Source: Phanerodontia chrysosporium (taxonomy: Eukaryota; Basidiomycota; Agaricomycetes; Polyporales; Phanerochaetaceae). From it: a stretch of 64,000 nucleotides of DNA. Made by a program: the position numbers and the translations under genes. The stretch covers positions 1,798,001 to 1,862,000 of the forward strand of contig MJGA01000005.1 in NCBI GenBank assembly GCA_001910725.1, given 5' to 3'. Below the pieces are notes generated by a model, which was given only the letters and a program-made list of their open reading frames with translations, was not told the origin of the DNA and ran no database searches. Shown piece by piece: positions 34,701 through 44,000 of this stretch; within the stretch, counting starts at the first letter, position 1; each line of letters opens with the position of its first letter.

Positions 34701-36474
34701 AGAGCTATGTGCGACAAATGGTGCAGAGGGCATCGTTGTTGGTTGGGATGTTCGCCGTGTGACAGAAGATGGTTCATATCTGAGTACTGTGTTCGTGAGG
34801 TTGACCGCTTCGCCTAGGCCAGTGCAATTGGAAGGCTTACCTCCCAATGTTATTCCTATTGCAACTGTCCGTGAACGCATTCAATGTACCCTGCCGAACG
34901 GTCTGGATGTTCATATCTGGCGAGAGCAGGTGCCTTTGCTGCCAAATTTTGCCATGACAGACTATGCATCTCAAGGAAGAACACGTCCATTCAATCCTGT
35001 AGATTTGAGAGGTAGTAGAACGCACCTTTCGATGTACACGGCCCTCTCCCGTAGCTCCACTTTGGATGGTACTCTCATTCTATATGACTTTGACGAGCGC
35101 AAGATTACCTGTGGTGCCAGCGAAGAGCTCAAGCGTGAGTTCCGTCAGCTAGAAGTACTTGACGACGTTACCCGGCTACGAGAAATGGGGCAACTGCCTT
35201 TTGACCTTGCAGACCTTCCTAGATCGCAGGTAATAGCTCTGTACCAGGAGTGGAGAGGAGCCTCTTACGTACATTCATTAGTGCACAAAGCTCTCGATTG
35301 GTCTGCTGATCCATGCAATGCATTAAACCCACTTTACACTCGACGTGGCACAGATACAAGTGAGCAGGTATGGCGCTTGGCAGAAGCTGCTGGTGGTGGA
35401 CGAAAGCGCAAGGTATCAGCGTTAAGTGAGATTGAAGCTGTTTCTCAGAACATACCTCGAACATCTCATGTTGCTCTCAAGCAGCCTTCTGCTGTAGTCG
35501 TGGATGTTGCGCAACGTCCTCGGACGCCGCCATCGAGCGCCCTGAGCACCTCATCAGTATTGACGCCGCCAGTTGGATCTCGCTGGGACGCCGAAAACTG
35601 GAGTTGCGCATACGACGCTTTGTTCTCAGTTCTCTTCAACGCGTTCACTGAAGAATCTCGGTCTTCTGGTACCCATGTCCTGGAACAAATTCACTCCCAG
35701 CTAGCCAATCGGTTAGTGCTTGAAGCTCTCTACGGTGGCTTTACACGCGTTGTGAACGACTGCACTCAAACTCTCGAAACTGTCCGTGACAACGTGCGTG
35801 GTATCTTGTATACATTGTCGATGCAGTCCTTTCCAACTGGAAGATCCTTCACTGACTTAGATGCGCTTTGCAGAGTTGTTTTCGCGCTGAATACTCCTAT
35901 GCTGTCTCGCGTATCGACTTGCCGATTTTGCGACCTCCTCTCTTCAGACACGGCATCTGTGCAAGCTCAGCATCAAAGCTGTGTAATAGTGGCCACCTCT
36001 CTTCTGTGGAACAACAGTTCTGACTTGCCTACTCTCGTAGGAACTCAGAACATCCTGTCTACCTTCTCCGTTCCGATCAACAACACGGATTGCCGACGAT
36101 GCAGGTCTATAGGTACAGTCTTCACCACCTCTCGCATTTATAACCCCCCTCCTCCATTCTTGGTATTCGAGATCCACTTGGATGACGTCGCTATGCCCCA
36201 GGTCTTCATTGATCAATGCCTCTCTTTGTTCGCAGACACTCAGACATTTGCGTATGACCTGTTCGGTGTCATATATCTAGCTAACAACCACTTCACCTCT
36301 AGATATGTGGACATGCACCAGCGTGTTTGGTACTACGATGGTCTATCGCAACAAAGGCACTACACCTACGAAGAACACATTCAGCATGTTCGCCTCGCCA
36401 ATACACCTCAAGGTGCTCGAGCATGTGCGATACTTTATAAATTATCACACCGGACTACTGCTACTACACTCTAA
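28749..36474 (+). CDS. Helitron Rep-helicase with C-terminal USP-like peptidase domain (copy 1)
   Basis: Proposed exons are 28749-28815, 28917-28982 and 29039-36474, giving about 2,522 residues; both introns are GT-AG and keep frame. If the introns are not used, the first ATG in the long frame is 29248. In order: a Cys-rich N-terminus (CSVCGQ, CSVCMNALRKYRLPRLALAN, DUF6570-like); the Helitron Rep nuclease with HUH motif HLHML (about residue 846) and catalytic tyrosines in YVTDYITK (1048 and 1052); a PIF1-type SF1 helicase with Walker A GHAGTGKS (about 1603), DEFSML and a terminal YTALSRS motif. The last 290 residues resemble a ubiquitin-specific protease: Cys box NWSCAYDALF (about 2234), two CxxC pairs (CRFC, CRRC), His box NNHFTSRYVD (about 2462), WYYDGL and a final AILYKL. 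The frame is fully open, so probably functional. Confidence 0.92.
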
Positions 36475-36496
36475 CACACAGATGATACGTAACCGT

Positions 36497-37526
36497 CTAT
36501 CCTTCAACCATGGACGGGTCATCCTGGTCGAACTCAAAGGTATCTCCAGGAGACGTCTGAGCCGCCTGTTTGATGACCGCCGCCTCACGCTGAGGAAGCA
36601 GCTGAATCACCCGACGAAGACGCATTCCAACTGTTACATGGAACCTCCCTTCCTTCATGTACGTCGTGATATCTATATTAGCCGCCACCTCAACGAAATC
36701 ACCCTGCCGAAAGCGTTTGAAGTCGCAGCGCCGAACGGCCTTCTCGAATTGAAAGCCTAGCTGCAGCCTCTCGGTGATGCGCCACATGGAATCGACCTTG
36801 TCAGCCCAGCGCTCTGGGTCTTCGAGTACCGAAAGCTTGACCTTCGGAGCTGTGAGTACGGGCGATACCTGAAACTTGATCAGTACACCTTAAGTTGACG
36901 TATACAACCCCAGCTTACCTTGGTGAACACCCTCTTCTCGAAGCGCAGCTGGCTACCACTGTCTGCTGGACAGTCCCTGTTGAAGTGCTCAAGAACTAGG
37001 GCCTTGAGTCGTGTCAAACCATTGCACTGGGACGCAAAGGCAGGGTGACCATCGACTCCACACAACTGCACCATTTGAACAGCGCGTTGAGGTTGGTCTC
37101 GCCTGCCGCTCAAGTATCAATGACCGTGAATCTCGTATATTGCTTGTTTGCTCACCCGTTCCAGTTCCCGAAGGGACCTAGTCTTGCCTCCTCGATGAAG
37201 CCTTGAAATCTTAGCTCCACTTCACGCCTCATACTTTCGTTGGATACGTTCGGTGTCCGATAGAAGACAACTGATCGGCGACTTGGATCAGACGGACTGG
37301 CCCTCTTGCCAATATAACACCAGTCTTCTAAGGCATCGACAGTAGATGGTACTATATCCTGAGGCTTGAGAGTGGACTGAGGCTGGTCTCCTCGAGCGAG
37401 CACAGGTAGGCCCTTAGGCCAACTATCTCGGACGAGAGCGGTACCATCTGAAGAGCATCACATGTGAGCCCACATCATTCTAAGCGCAGAGTATTGGCCC
37501 TGACCTTCCAACATAAAGAGAGACAT
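36497..37526 (-). CDS. Helitron gene C: small protein with OB-fold-like segment (copy 1)
   Basis: Four exons join cleanly: MSLFMLE from the ATG at 37526, then DGTALVRDSWPKGLPVLARG and RRSVVFYRTPNVSNES, then RDQPQRAVQMVQLCGVDG and RFEKRVFTK, then VSPVLTAPKVKLSVLEDPE and the C-terminal exon. The last exon holds RQGDFVEVAANIDITTY and RFHVTVGMRLRRVIQLLPQ, alternating strands that look like an OB fold. The protein has about 270 residues and ends FDQDDPSMVEG. It is tail-to-tail with the Rep-helicase gene, 22 bp apart. Many plant Helitrons carry RPA-like OB proteins that bind single-stranded DNA; a similar role here is my inference only. Confidence 0.6.
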
Positions 37527-37753
37527 GATAGCAAGTAGGCGGTGTTTCGGGGGAAAGACGTGAACGTTCACAAACGCTGTCTTCGCTGCGCCCGTCCGAA
37601 CCCAAATAAACTCTGGATTATATAAGCAGATTTCCTGCTTTGTCTCTCCGGTGAGCGGAGTCCCTCTTCATATGAACGATCGACGGGAGCGGTCACATTT
37701 GTAAGGCACCGCATTTCCACCTGCTCCACCGCATTGAAGAATGCCGGGGGCTC

Positions 37754-37758
37754 GTTTC
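37754..37758. repeat. Target-site duplication GTTTC (left)
   Basis: GTTTC directly precedes the 5' LTR and recurs after the 3' LTR. The single unduplicated copy is at 61626-61630 in Helitron copy 2, where the insertion is absent. Confidence 0.96.
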
Positions 37759-37872
37759 TGTCACAGTTTTTCGTCTTAACCCTTAGGGTTAGGGGCAGCA
37801 GGTGACAGAAGCGATTACTCCGAACTGTGACATGCAGAAGCGCTGGAGTGACAGCCCTAGGCTCGGGGCTGG

Positions 37873-37908
37873 TCACGTGATACGGCGGTCACGTGATGCG
37901 CACACGTG
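37873..37908 (+). promoter_or_regulatory. Cluster of E-box palindromes in LTR U3
   Basis: TCACGTGA occurs at 37873-37880 and 37889-37896, and CACGTG at 37903-37908. These are core sites for bHLH factors. The 3' LTR has the same sites 7,500 bp later. Factor binding is inferred. Confidence 0.5.
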
Positions 37909-38026
37909 CGGTATCCCAGGGTCACATGGTCGAAGGTCTAGAAGCAGGCAAGGGTCTGGAAGCGCCGAGACACTCCGGAATGGACTAGAAAGCCCTGGAG
38001 GTCTCTGGACAGGTCCGGACAGTGCT

Positions 38027-38046
38027 GGAACGTTCTGGAGGTTTCT
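38027..38046 (+). promoter_or_regulatory. Heat-shock-element-like array in LTR U3
   Basis: Four adjoining 5-bp units read nGAAn nTTCn nGAGn nTTCn, i.e. an HSE with one imperfect unit. Located about 160 bp upstream of the inferred transcription start; repeated at 45527-45546 in the 3' LTR. Confidence 0.45.
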
Positions 38047-38054
38047 GGGACATC

Positions 38055-38094
38055 GTAGGAACATTTAGGAACGTGTAGGAGAATGTAGGAATGC
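38055..38094 (+). repeat. Four imperfect 10-bp tandem repeats in LTR U3
   Basis: Units GTAGGAACAT, TTAGGAACGT, GTAGGAGAAT and GTAGGAATGC follow each other without gaps just upstream of the TATA region. Possibly a factor-binding array. Confidence 0.7.
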
Positions 38095-38176
38095 CTGTAG
38101 GGCACTAGCCAATAGCGTAGTAGGTATTAGATAGCTAGGACCCTGAACACCGGTCCCTGGGGACCTGGTGCACATG

Positions 38177-38184
38177 TATATAAA
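38177..38184 (+). promoter_or_regulatory. LTR TATA box
   Basis: TATATAAA lies 33 bp before 38210, the first base of the segment that matches the primer-binding site. This spacing fits transcription start at about 38210. Same in the 3' LTR at 45677-45684. Confidence 0.8.
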
Positions 38185-38209
38185 CCCTGAGGGCTGGGGG
38201 TGCCTCCCC

Positions 38210-38220
38210 AGCTTCAATCT
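38210..38220 (+). promoter_or_regulatory. Inferred transcript 5' end that serves as self-primer
   Basis: AGCTTCAATCT is the exact reverse complement of 38361-38371, just after the LTR. In Tf1 the first 11 nt of the mRNA fold back onto the primer site and are cleaved to prime reverse transcription; here position, length and pairing match that scheme. Confidence 0.75.
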
Positions 38221-38360
38221 CATCGCATCTCACCTCTCTAGCCTCTATACCTCGTCTTCAAGCCTGGCTACACCCTTTGTAGTCCAAGTAAACCTTTGCC
38301 AGTGAGTATTGCTGGTTGGTTTGGTGTATAGGCGCTAGGGCAGCGCATTTTTGTGATAGA

Positions 38361-38371
38361 AGATTGAAGCT
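38361..38371 (+). other. Primer-binding site complementary to the element's own mRNA 5' end
   Basis: AGATTGAAGCT begins two bases after the 5' LTR. It pairs perfectly over 11 nt with 38210-38220. The region next to the LTR shows no TGG start expected for priming by a tRNA 3' CCA end. Confidence 0.75.
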
Positions 38372-38664
38372 AGCCAACCTACTCCACCTTTGGTGGCCTA
38401 GGTTATTGCTTTGGGTTCTGGGGGCTTGTTTGAACAAGTGCTTTTGCGCTTTGTTCAGTTTTCTGCCGATCCACAGGCGTAAGTGGGCACTATAGTACCT
38501 TTTTAGGTACAGACAGGGGAACGTGGTGTAACCCACCTCAGAGGGCTTTGCCTGCGGACGAGTAACCCCTGTTGTAGTGCTGGACTAAGGGTGTAATACC
38601 CTGTCCAACCAGTTTTAGCTGCGTGGCGTGGAAACCCGCAGTAATACCCCTTTCTCTTCGTTGA

Positions 38665-39480
38665 GGGTTGGCTGGCAGGAAAGCCTTGCGCTTTGCCTGT
38701 GTGGAGAAGTTTTCTGGCTTGTGTACACAGGCTGACCCGTGTTTACTAGTGCCTAAAGCTGCTAGGAACCGTTTTGTCCTTGCTAAGGACGAGAGCTCTG
38801 GCAAACCCTTGCTTGAGCGCATCAAGATCTCGAACCTTCACCGCTTCAAAGACGTTGGGAAGCCGCGCCCTGCGTACAAACCTCGCACTACACCCTACAC
38901 CCCTGTCCCTGGTCGTCGTGAAAGGCTTGCTCGTGAAGCAGACTTGAACGACTTCAAGCACCAGCTTCAGCTCGAAGACTATCGCAACGAACAGCGCAAG
39001 CGCCGCCTACTCGATCGCATCGCGAACGCCCCTCCCCCTCTACCCCTCATCGAACGTATTGAACCTCCCCCTACTCCCCCTATCGAAGTCAAACCCATTC
39101 CCAAAGACCTTCGCTTTCACACCAACACTCAGGTCCATCAGCTGCGCGACTACGGACGAAAGTTCAACGGCGCCCTTAACCACTTGGGTCCGTTCTTTCA
39201 GAAGCTAGACGAGCAGCGTTTTCGAGTTGGGTTGACTGAACACGAGCTCTACACCTTGGGCTTGTTCAAGGAGAGGTTCGACAACATTCGCAAACACCTT
39301 CAGACCATCGTCGAGACGAAGGAGTACACCACGAGGGAGTGGAAGAAGATTTCGAGGGATTTGAAGAAGGCAGGCGCACATAGCTTCGCTGAGCTTAAGC
39401 CACGCTTCGCTGAGCATTGCAGGGAGCTGATTCAGGAGTTGGGTGAAGATTGGTTGTTTTTGGAGAAGAACCTCGATTAG
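38665..39480 (+). CDS. Methionine-free open frame in the retrotransposon leader (ORF0)
   Basis: Open for 271 codons from just after a TGA (38662-38664) to the TAG at 39478-39480, yet it contains no ATG, and neither does any frame from 38210 to the gag ATG at 39510. The product would be basic: RPAYKPRTTPYTPVPGRRER, a charged helix DFKHQLQLEDYRNEQRKRR, a proline-rich stretch APPPLPLIERIEPPPTPPI, and a helical C-terminus (LGLFKERFDNIRKHLQTIV, FAEHCRELIQELGEDWLFL). Codon-like third-position choice and lack of stops suggest it is translated. A near-cognate start is possible; TTG at 38668 has G at -3 and +4. I do not recognise a family. It ends 29 nt before gag. It might also be purely structural leader. 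Confidence 0.55.
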   Translation, partial: GLAGRKALRFACVEKFSGLCTQADPCLLVPKAARNRFVLAKDESSGKPLLERIKISNLHRFKDVGKPRPAYKPRTTPYTPVPGRRERLAREADLNDFKHQLQLEDYRNEQRKRRLLDRIANAPPPLPLIERIEPPPTPPIEVKPIPKDLRFHTNTQVHQLRDYGRKFNGALNHLGPFFQKLDEQRFRVGLTEHELYTLGLFKERFDNIRKHLQTIVETKEYTTREWKKISRDLKKAGAHSFAELKPRFAEHCRELIQELGEDWLFLEKNLD

Positions 39481-39509
39481 TTTTTGTATCTGCGCGTTTT
39501 TGAATCAAG

Positions 39510-41090
39510 ATGTCGCTCAATTCAAATCCTGTTGACTTTGGTTTGCGTTCTGCTGCGAGTTCAAGTGGTATGGACCCTTGGGGAGCGTTAGAACTCGGCT
39601 CTATGGCTGAGGGAGGCCCTACCCCAGTTTTGGCCGCTGCGCCGCTTTCGACCTCTTACGAAGAGTACAGCCAGTCATGGGTACAAGCCGCTCAGGAAGG
39701 ACTGACTCCTGGCGACTTCAAGGCCCTCGTTGACAGCCTGGGTAACTGGGTAAAGGCTGAGATAGCTCAAGTAAGGTCGGAAATGGGTTCAGAAGTCCTT
39801 CGCTTGAAGGAAGCCCTTCGCAAACGCAAAACTGAGGCCAAGACACTTCAGGAGCAGATAGACACTCTTGAGCAGACTAGACAGCACTTGTCTGCGCAGA
39901 TAGCAGAGGCTCAGAACCAAAATCGCGTTTTGCAGAACGCTATGCAGGTGCTGAAGCAGGAGAACGAGAGCTTGAAAGTGTTGGTTCAGCAAGGCACTAG
40001 TGGAGGCAACGTTGGGTTGTCTCAGTCTTTGTTCCCTACCATGAAGGAGCCTGACACCTTTAATGGTGATAAGGCTAGTAAGCTGGATGACTGGCTCGAG
40101 TCGATGGCACTCTGGTTGCGCCACCGTGGCGTAATGGACGACGAAAAGAAGATAGAGACGGCGATGACTTACCTGCGAGGTTCAGCAAAGAAGGTCATGC
40201 AAGAGTACTTCGACAAGGTGGCAGACTCAAAGCCCCTTGGTACTTGGACCAACTTTGTGAACGAACTCCAGAAAGGATTCCAACAGACCGACAAGAAGGA
40301 CAGGGCAAGGGCAGAGTTTGAGCAGCTTGTCAGCAAGAAAGGAACGAACGAGAAGACTTTCAATGAGTTTGCTGCTCGTTTCCGTTCGCTGGCTCGCCAA
40401 ACTGGCTTCTCCAACGAGGAACTGTTGGTCAAAGCCTATGCCCATACCCCTCGTGCCGCCGCCGATGTACTGGCAGCCCGTGGTCGTGCTCAGTGGGCTA
40501 CGACCTGGGATGGTTGGTTGAAGGATGTTCAGGAGATTCTGCAGGATCAACGTCTCTTGACGGGCACCGTACTCTCTGGACAGCCTCAGTCGTCGAAAGA
40601 CCCTGACGCTATGGATGTCGACGCCTTGAAGAAGGGCTCAGCCCAGGGTAAAGGCAAGACAGCCAAAGTTCAGAAGGTTGCCATGTCGTTCGAGGAGGCG
40701 AAGAAGAAAGGCTGCTGCGCTCAGTGTGGAGGCAAAGGCCACATCGCCAAGGAGTGTCCATCGAAGAAGAACAACTCAGGTTCTTCGACGTCGTCGAGTA
40801 AAACCACCAATGCACCGGTGGCCAGTTCGTCAAAGGCTTCGCCTTCAAAGGGAAAGGAGAAGGATAAGGGCTCTCGCCACACGAAGAACAGCGTGCGCGA
40901 GGTGTACGCCAGTGACTCGGAGAGATTCCAGGAGGTAGCCTCTGACGAGGAATCGAGCTCAGATAGCTCAGAAGAAGAAGATACCCCCAAGACCAAGCAC
41001 AAGAAGAAGTCGTCTTCGAAGGAGAAGGCGCAGAAGATTAACCGCGTGGTATTCTCAGACGATGAGGATTTTCTGCAGGGACCGATGTAG
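39510..41090 (+). CDS. gag: Gag capsid/nucleocapsid protein
   Basis: 526 residues from the first ATG of the transcript. Residues of about 85-170 form a coiled coil (LKEALRKRKTEAKTLQEQI onward). Then comes the retrotransposon Gag capsid domain (FNGDKASKLDDWLESMALWL, AMTYLRGSAKKVMQEYF, FNEFAARFRSLARQTGFSN). A CCHC zinc knuckle C-x2-C-x4-H-x4-C lies in CAQCGGKGHIAKECP. The tail is rich in Ser, Lys and acidic residues. Gag packages the RNA and forms the particle. The stop TAG lies at 41088-41090; the pol frame overlaps its end by 25 nt in the -1 frame. Confidence 0.93.
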   Translation: MSLNSNPVDFGLRSAASSSGMDPWGALELGSMAEGGPTPVLAAAPLSTSYEEYSQSWVQAAQEGLTPGDFKALVDSLGNWVKAEIAQVRSEMGSEVLRLKEALRKRKTEAKTLQEQIDTLEQTRQHLSAQIAEAQNQNRVLQNAMQVLKQENESLKVLVQQGTSGGNVGLSQSLFPTMKEPDTFNGDKASKLDDWLESMALWLRHRGVMDDEKKIETAMTYLRGSAKKVMQEYFDKVADSKPLGTWTNFVNELQKGFQQTDKKDRARAEFEQLVSKKGTNEKTFNEFAARFRSLARQTGFSNEELLVKAYAHTPRAAADVLAARGRAQWATTWDGWLKDVQEILQDQRLLTGTVLSGQPQSSKDPDAMDVDALKKGSAQGKGKTAKVQKVAMSFEEAKKKGCCAQCGGKGHIAKECPSKKNNSGSSTSSSKTTNAPVASSSKASPSKGKEKDKGSRHTKNSVREVYASDSERFQEVASDEESSSDSSEEEDTPKTKHKKKSSSKEKAQKINRVVFSDDEDFLQGPM

Positions 41091-44000
41091 AGTCTGCGAC
41101 ATCTGGTCCGTTTTTAGATTTCCTTTACCCTCCCGACTCAGTAGAATGTATTAGATCAGTTTTGGAATCGAGAAAAGTCTCTAGTTTACCCTCTAAATCG
41201 AGCTTTATCGTTCCAGTAACTTTGAGTCAGGGTAAGGAAATCAGAGTGCAGACTACCGCGCTGGTTGATTCAGGGGCCTATGCTGTGTTCATTAGCCATC
41301 GCTTCGTCAAGAAGCATAAGCTGAAGACGAACCAGCTGGCCAGGGAGATACGCGTTTACAACGCAGATGGCTCCAGGAACAAGTGTGGCAGTATTGAGGA
41401 GTACGCTTGGCTCGACGTAGCCGTAGGGGACCATGTCTCCAGACAAGCATGCCTCATTACAGATCTGGGTGGAAAGGACATGTTCCTCGGCTTTAGCTAC
41501 TTGAAGAAGCATAATCCCGAGATAGATTGGGATAAGGGCGAGTGGAAGTACTCCAGATGCCCAGATTCTTGTCGCTTTACCAGCCACAAGGCTCAAGTAG
41601 CGCAAGCAGAGCTCGAAGAACCTATGGATGAGGACTTCGAGGAGGAAGAAGAGGAGCCTTGGCTCCAGTGGGTCGACCCTTCCACCCCAGATGGCCGCGT
41701 TTTGGCATTAACTTGCCGGAAGATCGCAGCGATGTGCAGTATTCGTTCGCTGGAGGGAATCGAGGGCTGGGAGCAGCTTGTCCCTGCACAGTATCAAGAC
41801 TATGGGGACGTGTTTTCGAAGCGTGCAAGCGAACGGTTACCCGTACGAAAGCCTTACGACCACGCTGTCGAGTTTATCGACGGAGCTACCCTACCTCGAC
41901 CAGCTCGTAATTACTCGCTGTCGCCAGAAGAGAGGAATTCTCTGGACGAGTGGATTCAGGAGAATCTCGCCAAGGGATACATCAGACCAAGTAAATCCCC
42001 GCTGGCAGCACCAGTCTTTTTCGTGAAGAAGAAGGACGGTTCATTGCGCTTGGTGCAGGACTACAGAAAGCTGAACGAAGTCGTTAAGAAAGACCGCTTC
42101 CCTATACCCAAGATCTCAGACCTTATAGATCGACTATCTAAGGCTAGTATATACACCAAGATTGACCTTAGATGGGGGTATAACAACGTCAGAATCAAGG
42201 AAGGAGACGAGTGGAAGCTGGCCTTCATCACACCTTTCGGTTTATACGAACCTACAGTGATGTTCTTCGGCCTCAGCAATGCACCAGCAACCTTTCAGCG
42301 CATGATGAACCATATTCTCGACGATCTGATTCGAGAAGGGCATGCCATGGTCTACCTAGACGACATTCTCATCTTCACGAATGACTTGGACCACCATCGG
42401 CGATTAGTTCGCGAGGTATTGCAGCGGCTACGCGACAATGACCTGTTCGCTAAGCCAGAAAAATGCTTCTTCGAGACGGATAGCATTGAATACCTCGGAA
42501 TGATCATCAGCAAGGGGTCGGTTCAGATGGATCCATCGAAGGTAGATGGCGTTTTATCTTGGCCCATACCCAAAAGGGTCAAAGATGTCCAGGCTTTCCT
42601 GGGTTTTGCTAACTTCTACCGACGGTTTATTCGAGACTTTGGCAAGATTGTTCGCCCATTGTCAGAGCTTACCCGCAAAGGCAAAGAGTGGGAATGGGGG
42701 CCTGAGCAGCAGGATGCCTTCGATACACTCAAAAGAGCGTTCACTACTGCGCCTATTCTCAAGATTCCAGACGACGAGCACCCTTTTAGGCTCGAATGCG
42801 ATTCGTCAGACTTTGCTACGGGGGCTGTACTTGAGCAACTGGGCGAGGATGGCCTTTGGCACCCTGTCGCGTTTTACTCCAAGGCGCTAGGCGTACATGA
42901 GCGCAACTACGAGATATACGACAAGGAGATGCTAGCCATCATCCGCGCATTGAAGGAATGGCGCCACCACTTGGAGGGACACCCTCTACCATTCGACATA
43001 TGGTCAGATCACCAGAATTTGACCTATTTCCGCAAGGCGCAAGACTTGACGCGACGCCAAGCACGTTGGAGTCTTTTCCTCACACGTTTCCACTTCAAGT
43101 TGGAGCACAAGCCTGGAAAGACGATGAAGCGGGCTGATCCAATGTCCAGGAGGCCAGATCATGAATTGGGGGTGGATTGCGACAATCGTGAAAAAGTCCT
43201 TTTGAAGCCAGAATATTTCGCGATTCGAGCCATGCAACCAACCCATTCATCGATAGTGGACGATAGCAAACTGCTAGAAAGGATCAGAAAAGCCCTGCTG
43301 GACGACGAAGTCACCAAGTCGTACAAAGACCTGATGTTGAAAGGACCAAGAGAGTTCGGGAAGGACTTAGCGGAATGGCACCTCGAGGACGGGCTACTAC
43401 TGCACCGAGGCAAGGTGTATGTGCCCAAGGACGACAAGATTAGGGCGGATCTACTCAAGTTACACCACGACTTCCCTGGGGCTGGACACCCTGGACGATG
43501 GAAGACGTTGGAGTTGCTGTCGCGCAACTACTGGTGGCCAGGAATGTCGGTTTACGTCAAGAAGTACGTCGCAGGCTGCGAAGTCTGCCAGTCGCATAAA
43601 AACGTCAACCAGAAGCCTGCTGGCCTGCTACAACCGAACGAGGTTCCGTCGGAACCCTGGGAGATAATCTCATGCGATATGATCACGGACTTGCCTGAGT
43701 CGGACGGTTACAACGCTATCTTCGTAGTCGTTTGCCGCTTAACCAAGCGAGCACATTTCCTCCCCATCACCAAGGAGTTTTCAGCCAAGGATCTGGGAAA
43801 TTTGCTCTATGAGCGTGTTTGGCCTTTGCACGGCCTACCCAGACAGATCATTTCGGATAGAGGAACGCAGTTCGCCGCGAAACTCTTCCAGGAATGGTGC
43901 AGACTCCTGGGGATCAAGTCAGCAATGACTACAGCGTTTCACCCTCAGGCAGACGGTCAGACTGAGCGAGTTAATCAGTCATTGGAGCAATATCTGCGCT

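Larger units (their letters stand above)
37759..38358 (+). repeat. 5' LTR
   Basis: 600 bp, starting TGTCACAG and ending TTGTGATA. It differs from the 3' LTR only at its second base (G here, A in the 3' copy) by direct reading of all ten lines. The 3' copy gives a perfect terminal inverted repeat TATCACA/TGTGATA, so the original end was probably TA rather than TG. Confidence 0.97.

Noticed and set aside
37776..37796. Internal telomere repeat
   Set aside because: Fewer than two full repeats, and it is part of both LTRs, so not a telomere fossil.
38359..38380. tRNA-primed primer-binding site
   Set aside because: No TGG or tRNA 3'-end complement directly after the LTR; the exact 11-nt match to the element's own transcript start explains the site better.
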